The position numbers and the translations under genes were made by a program. This document shows, one piece after another, positions 6,340 through 11,346 of a stretch of 11,346 nt of DNA; the first letter of the stretch is position 1, and the number at the start of each line of letters is the position of its first letter. This stretch comes from Verrucomicrobiota bacterium (GTDB lineage Bacteria > Verrucomicrobiota > Verrucomicrobiia > Opitutales > Opitutaceae), in the NCBI GenBank assembly GCA_023446865.1, contig JAEXPL010000476.1, positions 1 through 11,346 on the forward strand. The letters run 5' to 3'. The notes under the pieces are model-generated. The model made no database searches and had not been told where the DNA came from. It worked only from the letters and a program-made list of their open reading frames with translations.

Positions 6340-8154
6340 CTACTCCCGCTTGTCGGTCTTCCTCAGGATCTCCTGCGCGTGGTCCAGCGCGGCGGCGATC
6401 TCGCGCCGGGCGGCGTCGAGTTCCAGTTTCTCGCTCACCAGTTTTTCCGGTCCGTAGTTCGGCTCGGGCACGGGCGGCAGTTTCAAGATCTCGCGGGCAC
6501 GGGCCAACGCCGCCGCGATGTGGGGGCACACGTTGTCACGGCCGATGGCGTCGATAAACCCGGCATTCTCCATCACGGCCAGCGGCTGGGTATGCGGTGC
6601 GCTCAGGATGAGATGCTTGCCCTTGGCCTTGAGCTTGTGGTGCAGGTCGACCAAGGCCTGCAGCCCGGTGGCGTCGATCGCGAGGACCTTGCGCATCCGC
6701 AAAATCAGGATTTCCGGCTCCATCTTCGCGCGCTTGAGCTCGTCGTCGAGCTTGTCGACCACCCCGAAGAAGAAAGCGCCGAACACCCGGAAGATCAGCA
6801 CGCCCTTCGGCACCGTGCGCCCGACCAGCGAGTGGTGCGAGCCCTCGGTCTCGCTCGCCTCGTCGACCGCGGTGATCTGCGAGGTCTCAGCCACGCGCTT
6901 GACCATGAGCAGGCAGGCGAGCACGACGCCGACCTCCACCGCGAGCGTGAGGTTCGTGAACACCGTGAGACCGAACGTGGCGACGAACACCGCGCTGTCG
7001 CTGAACGGCCAGCGATGGAGCCGCAGGAACTGTTTCCAAGAAACCATGCGGTACGCCGCCACCACCAGCACGGCGCTCAGCGTCGCCAACGGCACATGCC
7101 GCAGCAGCGGCGCCGCGGCCACCAGCGCCACGAGAAGCAGCACCGAGTGGGTCAGGCCCGAAATCGGGGTGCGCGCACCCGAGCGCACATTCACGACCGA
7201 GCGCGCCACCGCGCCGGTCACCGGGATGCAGCCGAAGAGCGGGCCGACGAGATTGGCCACGCCCTGACCGACCAGCTCCTGGTTGGAGTCGTGGCGATCG
7301 TCGAGCACGCCGTCGGTCACCACGGCGCACAGCAGCGCCTGCATCGCGACCAACAACGCGATGGTGAACGCCGGCTGGACGAGGTCGCCGAGCTGGCCGA
7401 AGTCGATTGCGGGCAGCGCGAAGGCCGGCAGCGCCCCCGAGAAGGCCGGGAACTGCGAACCCACCGTGGCGATGCCGAAGCCGTCGCCGCCGTGGAAGGC
7501 CTTCACCCCCTCGAACAACAGCGTCATCACGACCAGACCGACCATCGATCCCGGGAAGATGCGCGCCGCGCGCTGCGGCCACAGCCCCATCAACGCCACC
7601 GACGCCACGCCCAGCGCCACCGTGGGCCACTGGATCGTTCCGAGGTTCGCCCACAGCACCTGCAACTTGCCGAGGAACGAGACCGGCATCGCCGCCTGCA
7701 GGCCGAGGAAATACTTGATCTGCGTGCTGAGGATGAGGATCGCGATGCCCTTGGTGAACGCCCGGGAGACCGGATACGGGATGAAGCGGATCACCGAGCC
7801 CAGCCGCGCCAGCCCCATCACCAGCAGCATCACGCCCGCGAGCATCGTGCACACCAACAAGCCACCCTCGCCGTGGGCGGCGAGCACACTGTAGGTGATC
7901 ACCGCGAACGCGCCGGTCGGGCCGCCAATCTGCACGCGCGAGCCGCCCAGCGCCGCCACGAGCGCACCGCCGATGATCGCGGTGTAGAGGCCGCGCTCCG
8001 GCGTGACGCCCGAGGCGATGGCGAACGCCATCGAGAGCGGCAACGCCATCGTCATCACGTTGAGCCCCGCGAGCAGATCGCGGCGCAGCTGGTCCCTGGT
8101 CAGCCCGGCGAACCGGCCGAGCAGGCGTTCACGAAAGAGTTCGACAACGTTCAT
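6340..8154 (-). CDS. SulP-family anion permease with STAS domain
   Basis: The 604-residue inner-membrane transporter has the SulP (SLC26-like) architecture. A membrane domain spans about 25-420, and a cytoplasmic STAS domain about 448-556. Family marks are SMAFAIASGVTPERGLYTAI (41-60), QIGGPTGAFAV (75-85), NQELVGQGVANLVGPLFG (291-308) and PVTGAVARS (311-319). The STAS domain contains the AIDATGLQAL motif (492-501), in which the residue after Asp lies in the regulatory loop. A charged, probably helical tail (about 570-604) extends past STAS. SulP members move sulfate, bicarbonate or C4-dicarboxylates; the sequence alone does not decide the substrate. The ATG at 8154 is chosen because family similarity begins nearby. 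There is no Shine-Dalgarno sequence. It is divergent from korAB, with which it shares a 301-base control region, and no U-tract terminator follows it. Confidence 0.94.
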   Translation of the reverse strand: MNVVELFRERLLGRFAGLTRDQLRRDLLAGLNVMTMALPLSMAFAIASGVTPERGLYTAIIGGALVAALGGSRVQIGGPTGAFAVITYSVLAAHGEGGLLVCTMLAGVMLLVMGLARLGSVIRFIPYPVSRAFTKGIAILILSTQIKYFLGLQAAMPVSFLGKLQVLWANLGTIQWPTVALGVASVALMGLWPQRAARIFPGSMVGLVVMTLLFEGVKAFHGGDGFGIATVGSQFPAFSGALPAFALPAIDFGQLGDLVQPAFTIALLVAMQALLCAVVTDGVLDDRHDSNQELVGQGVANLVGPLFGCIPVTGAVARSVVNVRSGARTPISGLTHSVLLLVALVAAAPLLRHVPLATLSAVLVVAAYRMVSWKQFLRLHRWPFSDSAVFVATFGLTVFTNLTLAVEVGVVLACLLMVKRVAETSQITAVDEASETEGSHHSLVGRTVPKGVLIFRVFGAFFFGVVDKLDDELKRAKMEPEILILRMRKVLAIDATGLQALVDLHHKLKAKGKHLILSAPHTQPLAVMENAGFIDAIGRDNVCPHIAAALARAREILKLPPVPEPNYGPEKLVSEKLELDAARREIAAALDHAQEILRKTDKRE

Positions 8155-8276
8155 CGTGCGAAGCTCAGCGTCCCTTCCGCGCACCGAGCGGGCCACCGCA
8201 GGCAGGGCTGCGGCCGGCCACGGCCGGGACACACCCGGTCGGAAGCAGGAGGAAACAGAGTCGCGGATGTGATGTT

Positions 8277-8292
8277 TTCATACCGGTGTGAA
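8277..8292. promoter_or_regulatory. Imperfect 16-bp palindrome in the SulP/korA divergent region (candidate operator)
   Basis: TTCATACCGGTGTGAA pairs as an inverted repeat with a single mismatched pair (7 of 8 pairs match). It lies about 120 bases upstream of the SulP start and 165 bases upstream of korA. The dyad and its location between divergent genes suit a dimeric regulator such as a helix-turn-helix or RHH protein. No regulator gene is adjacent, and the function is inferred. Confidence 0.4.
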
Positions 8293-8412
8293 CCAGCGAA
8301 AGCTCGCGAGCAAAAACCCGCGCACGCCCGACCGCGAGCAACTTTCCCGTGCCTCGCGACAAAGCCGCAGCGCACATCACTCAAAAAAGAAGCTTGTCTC
8401 CGCGCACACTCA

Positions 8413-8442
8413 TTGACTCCCGCGCGCGCAGTTCCGTAACTT
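8413..8442 (+). promoter_or_regulatory. korA: Candidate korAB promoter giving a very short leader
   Basis: TTGACT (8413-8418) matches the -35 consensus at five of six positions. After an 18-base spacer, TAACTT (8437-8442) matches the -10 consensus at three of six. The spacer contains an alternating cg tract (8421-8430). Transcription would start near 8449, only about seven bases before the korA ATG, so the message would be almost leaderless. That fits the lack of a Shine-Dalgarno sequence, but the -10 box is weak. Confidence 0.35.
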
Positions 8443-8455
8443 CGTCAGAATTCCC

Positions 8456-10285
8456 ATGGCAACCGCTGGCTCCGACACCACCTCCACTCCCTCCAATCCT
8501 CTCGCCGGCCAGATTGTTCGCGACGTCGTCATCCGCCTCGCGGGCAACTCCCAGGACGGCATCCAGGCCATCGGCGGTTTCCTCGCCCGTCTCGCCGGCC
8601 GCAGCGATCAGGAGGTGATGACGTTCATGACGATCCCCGCCACCATCTCCGGCGGGCCGTCGATCTTCCAAGTGCGCATGGGCAGCGGCGAGATTCTCTC
8701 GCCCGGCGACCGCTCCGACCTCCTCGTCGCCTTCTACCAGCACAGCTACGACGCCCACCGCGCCCAGCTGCGCGACGGCGGCATCCTCCTCTACGATTCC
8801 GACCACGTTAAACCCGACGAAAGCGACAAGCGCGTACGCTGCGTCGGCGTGCCGATTACCACCGCCACCGTCGAGGCCGTCGGTGGCAACGCCAAGGACA
8901 AGGGCAAGAACATCTACGTCCTCGGCCTGCTCGCCCGCCTCTTCAATCTCAACGTCGAGAAGCTCAAGGGCATCATGCAGGAACGCTTCGGCAAGAAATC
9001 CGAAGACGTCCTCCGCAACGCCCTCCAGACCTTCGACGCCGGCTTCGCCTACGATCTCGGCGACGAGCTGCGCACCGCCTTCCAATTCGGCCCCGCCCGC
9101 ACCGACAAGACCGCCGACGGTCGCCCGATCGTCACCATGGACGGCAACCAGGCGATCGTCATGGGTCTGATCACCGCCGGTGTGCGCTTCGGCGCCGCCT
9201 ACCCCATCACCCCGGCCTCGAGCATCATGGAGGACCTGCGCGGCGCGCTGCCGAAGTACGGCGGCATGTACGTCCAGTGCGAAGACGAAATCGCCGCCAT
9301 CGCCACCGCCCTCGGTTTCTCCTACGCCGGCCATGTCGCCGTGACCAACACCTCCGGCCCGGGCATGTCGCTGAAGATGGAAGCCCTCGGCTGGGGCGTC
9401 ATGGCCGAGATGCCACTCGTGATCGTGAACGTCCAGCGCGGCGGCCCGAGCACCGGTCTGCCGACGATGGTCGAACAAAGCGATCTCCTTCAGGCTGTCG
9501 GCGGCACCCACGGTGACGCCCCGCGCATCGTCCTCGCCCCCTACTCCGTCGGTGACTGCTTCTACGCCGCCTACGAGGCCGTCCAGCTGGCCAAGGAATA
9601 CTCCGTGCCGGTCATCGTCCTCTCCGACCAGGCGCTCTCGACCCGCATCGGCGCCTACCCGGAACCCGATCTCCAGAAGCTCTACGTCAAGCCGGGCCTC
9701 GACCTGAAGCCGCACAATGGCGATTACCTCGCCTACTCGCTCGCGCAGCCCACGCACCACCTGCCGCCCGGCACGCCGATGGTCGGCGCGAAGTACCCGC
9801 TCGTCACCGGTCTGGAGCACGACGAAGCCGGCCACCCCAACGCCAGCGCGCCCAATCACCAGAAGATGACCGCGCGCCGCCGCGAGAAGATCAAGGCCCT
9901 CGCCGCCAAGCTTCCCGTGCCCGAAATCTACGGCGATACCGAGGGCGACCTCCTGCTCGTCGGTTGGGGCTCCACCTTCGGCCAGATCCGCGAGGCGACC
10001 AACGCCCTCCGCGCCCAAGGGCGCAAGGTCGGGCACCTCCACATCCGTCATATCAGCCCCCTGCCGCTCGGCCTCGAGCAGATCTTCGCGAAGTTCCGCC
10101 AGATCGACGTCGTCGAGATCAACGACGAGAGCCTCTACGGCTTCGGCCAGCTCGCGACGATCCTCCGCGGTCGCTACGCCAACCCCGCCATCCGCAGCAT
10201 CACCAAGACGGACGGCCTCACCTTCAAGGTGAAGGAGATCGTCGACGGCGTCGCCCGCCTCGACGCCACCCCGGTCGCCCGCTGA
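8456..10285 (+). CDS. korA: 2-oxoacid:ferredoxin oxidoreductase, fused gamma-alpha subunit (KorA type)
   Basis: The 609-residue protein fuses the gamma domain (about 20-205; GNSQDGIQAIGGFLARL at 30-46, TISGGPSIFQVRMGSGEI at 63-80) to the alpha domain (from about 225). The alpha part has GAAYPITPASSIMEDL (246-261) and NVQRGGPSTGLPT (325-337) followed by EQSDLLQ, the conserved stretch near the thiamine diphosphate and substrate site. A transketolase-C-like region covers about 495-605. With KorB it would catalyse CoA-dependent oxidative decarboxylation of 2-oxoglutarate to succinyl-CoA with reduction of ferredoxin, or the reverse carboxylation. The fused layout matches KorA of actinobacterial and Hydrogenobacter-type enzymes. 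Pyruvate as substrate is not excluded. The ATG at 8456 fits the family start; no Shine-Dalgarno sequence is present. Codons end mostly in C, suggesting strong expression. korB follows after 48 bases. Confidence 0.93.
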   Translation: MATAGSDTTSTPSNPLAGQIVRDVVIRLAGNSQDGIQAIGGFLARLAGRSDQEVMTFMTIPATISGGPSIFQVRMGSGEILSPGDRSDLLVAFYQHSYDAHRAQLRDGGILLYDSDHVKPDESDKRVRCVGVPITTATVEAVGGNAKDKGKNIYVLGLLARLFNLNVEKLKGIMQERFGKKSEDVLRNALQTFDAGFAYDLGDELRTAFQFGPARTDKTADGRPIVTMDGNQAIVMGLITAGVRFGAAYPITPASSIMEDLRGALPKYGGMYVQCEDEIAAIATALGFSYAGHVAVTNTSGPGMSLKMEALGWGVMAEMPLVIVNVQRGGPSTGLPTMVEQSDLLQAVGGTHGDAPRIVLAPYSVGDCFYAAYEAVQLAKEYSVPVIVLSDQALSTRIGAYPEPDLQKLYVKPGLDLKPHNGDYLAYSLAQPTHHLPPGTPMVGAKYPLVTGLEHDEAGHPNASAPNHQKMTARRREKIKALAAKLPVPEIYGDTEGDLLLVGWGSTFGQIREATNALRAQGRKVGHLHIRHISPLPLGLEQIFAKFRQIDVVEINDESLYGFGQLATILRGRYANPAIRSITKTDGLTFKVKEIVDGVARLDATPVAR

Positions 10286-10295
10286 GTCGAGAACA

Positions 10296-10319
10296 CGAAA
10301 CCCGATATTCGAAACCCGA
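10296..10319 (+). repeat. Two direct 10-bp repeats between korA and korB
   Basis: The 10-mer cgaaacccga occurs at 10296-10305 and again at 10310-10319, separated by tatt, with a 14-base period. It occupies about half of the 48-base korA-korB spacer. It is AT-richer than the flanking coding sequence and contains no Shine-Dalgarno motif. It may be a remnant of a dispersed intergenic repeat; a regulatory role is not shown. Confidence 0.6.
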
Positions 10320-10333
10320 ACCTTTCCCGCGCC

Positions 10334-11245
10334 ATGTTCTCCCTCACCTGCCCGACTCCCGCCGAAGCGCCCCTCTGCACCGTCAACAAGGCGAGCCTCA
10401 AGGCCGACACGCCCACCTGGTGCCCCGGCTGCGGCGACTTCGCCGTCCTCGGCGCTTTCCAGCGCGTGCTCGAGAAGCTCCAGATCCCCCAGCACCAGCT
10501 CGTCACCGTGACCGGCATCGGCTGCTCCTCGCGCCTGCCCTACTTCGTCAACACCCACGGTTGCCACTTCATCCACGGTCGCGCGCTCGCCTTCGCCACC
10601 GGCGTCAGCCTCGGTCGCGATGATCTCCATGTCGTCGTCTTCGGCGGCGACGGCGACGGTTTCTCCATCGGTGGCAACCACCTCGACCACACCGCCCGCA
10701 AGAACGTCAAGATGACCTACGTCATCATGGACAACTCGGTGTACGGCCTGACCAAGAAACAGACCTCGCCCACCTCCCCCGTTGGCTTCAAGTCGAAGAC
10801 CGACCCGACCGGTGCGATCGATCCCTCCATCAACCCGATGCGCCGCCTCCTCGGCACCGGTGCGACCTTCGTCGCCCGCGCCTACGTCGGCCAGCTCCAG
10901 CATATGTCCGACCTGATCGAGCGCGCCATGAAGCACGACGGCTTCAGCGTGGTCGAGGTCATGACCCATTGCTCCGAGTTCTTCGAGACCGCGTACGACA
11001 ACATGAACCCGCGCAAGGGCGGCAAGTTCGAGACCATCGACGAGAAGGTCCACGACGTCACCGACCTCAACGCCGCCTTCAAGCTCGCCTCGCTCCCCTC
11101 TCCCGGCGTCTTCGGCGTCTACTACGAGGTCAACGAGCCCACCAAGAACGCCCGTGAGGCCAAGCTCATGGCCGAGGCCCAGGAGAAATCCAAGGGCGCC
11201 GACGGCCTCACCCTCCTGCAAGCGGCGTTCAACCGCATGAAGTGA
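10334..11245 (+). CDS. korB: 2-oxoacid:ferredoxin oxidoreductase, beta subunit (KorB type)
   Basis: The 303-residue subunit carries the thiamine diphosphate site and the single [4Fe-4S] cluster. The cluster ligands are likely Cys30 and Cys33 (TWCPGCGDFAVL), Cys64 (GIGCSSRLPYF) and Cys213 (THCSEFF). GGDGDGFSIGGNHLDHTARKN splits into the diphosphate-binding GDGDG (105-109) and the following helix; MDNSVYGLTKKQTSPTS (132-148) is the conserved Mg/thiamine loop that in KorB is followed by the substrate region. Together with KorA it forms the cytoplasmic oxidoreductase; ferredoxin is the electron partner, but no ferredoxin gene is in the window. The ATG at 10334 starts 48 bases after korA. The first 15 residues include two extra cysteines (6 and 15) not in the usual ligand set. 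C-ending codons dominate, as in korA. A terminator follows, so korAB is a two-gene operon. Confidence 0.94.
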   Translation: MFSLTCPTPAEAPLCTVNKASLKADTPTWCPGCGDFAVLGAFQRVLEKLQIPQHQLVTVTGIGCSSRLPYFVNTHGCHFIHGRALAFATGVSLGRDDLHVVVFGGDGDGFSIGGNHLDHTARKNVKMTYVIMDNSVYGLTKKQTSPTSPVGFKSKTDPTGAIDPSINPMRRLLGTGATFVARAYVGQLQHMSDLIERAMKHDGFSVVEVMTHCSEFFETAYDNMNPRKGGKFETIDEKVHDVTDLNAAFKLASLPSPGVFGVYYEVNEPTKNAREAKLMAEAQEKSKGADGLTLLQAAFNRMK

Positions 11246-11274
11246 CCCCGGCGGTCACGCCCGAGAATCCACCC

Positions 11275-11304
11275 GGCCGCAAGCCCTTGGCTTGCGGCCT
11301 TTTT
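11275..11304 (+). terminator. Intrinsic terminator after korB
   Basis: A 10- to 11-bp perfect stem (ggccgcaagc with gcttgcggcc) closes a short loop and is followed directly by five T residues. It begins about 30 bases past the korB stop codon. This is a typical rho-independent terminator for the korAB operon. The remaining 42 bases to the window edge show nothing recognisable. Confidence 0.93.
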
Positions 11305-11346
11305 CGTGTCCGCCGCCATCGCGTTCTTCGTCCGGTTCAGCCCCTG

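Larger units (their letters stand above)
8155..8455. other. Divergent intergenic control region between the SulP gene and korA
   Basis: These 301 bases separate two divergent starts and contain no supported gene; the open frames here are Arg- or Cys-rich shadows. The region is locally less GC-rich around 8265-8315 and 8380-8415. It holds a near-perfect palindrome at 8277-8292, a 9-bp direct repeat, cgcgagcaa, at 8305-8313 and 8333-8341, and a candidate korA promoter at 8413-8442. No clear promoter for the SulP gene was recognised. Confidence 0.7.

Noticed and set aside
8277..8292. Palindrome considered as a ParB-binding parS site
   Set aside because: The half-sites loosely resemble parS halves, but the centre ACCGGT and the spacing differ from tgtttcacgtgaaaca. 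No true parS was seen in the window.
5779..8439. Long plus-strand open frame (about 886 codons) opposite fmt and the SulP gene
   Set aside because: It is an Arg/His/Gln-rich low-complexity translation antisense to conserved SulP and Fmt motifs; a composition artefact.
8381..11221. Very long minus-strand open frame (about 946 codons) opposite korA and korB
   Set aside because: It is antisense to two unambiguous enzyme genes. Its translation is a repetitive Gly/Val/Asp/Glu-rich string without domains, the usual shadow of strongly C-ending codons in GC-rich DNA.

Overview
The window is GC-rich bacterial chromosome with tightly packed ordinary genes. I see no phage, insertion sequence, CRISPR array, rRNA or tRNA. 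The gene content and style suggest a Verrucomicrobiota-like bacterium, perhaps an Opitutales relative: high GC, almost no Shine-Dalgarno sequences, a two-domain ribbon-helix-helix protein with a lysine tail, and a gamma-alpha fused KorA with KorB. This placement is inference, because no rRNA or marker search was possible.

Layout. Positions 1-8154 are all on the minus strand. From the right they read: a SulP anion transporter (8154-6340); a five-gene run of fmt, a secreted coiled-coil/LysM protein, parB, secG and a secreted LolA-like protein (6104-2153); a small tandem ribbon-helix-helix DNA-binding protein (2004-1684) with its own terminator; a class I aspartate-type aminotransferase (1498-305) with its own terminator; and the first 53 codons of an FGGY sugar kinase, probably xylulokinase, which runs off the left edge. 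On the plus strand, divergent from the SulP gene, korA and korB (8456-11245) encode a two-subunit 2-oxoacid:ferredoxin oxidoreductase and end in a strong terminator.

How the genes fit together. The five-gene run combines translation initiation (Fmt), wall binding (LysM), chromosome segregation (ParB), protein export (SecG) and an envelope protein. The LysM stop codon and the parB start codon are one base apart, and parA is not next to parB. KorAB links 2-oxoglutarate and succinyl-CoA, with ferredoxin as the electron carrier. It shares a 301-base control region with the SulP transporter. That region holds a near-perfect 16-bp palindrome and a candidate korA promoter that would give an almost leaderless message.

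I found no clearly undescribed system. The points most worth a second look are the tandem RHH protein, the lysM-parB coupling without parA, the SulP/korAB divergence with its palindrome, and the general lack of Shine-Dalgarno sequences.
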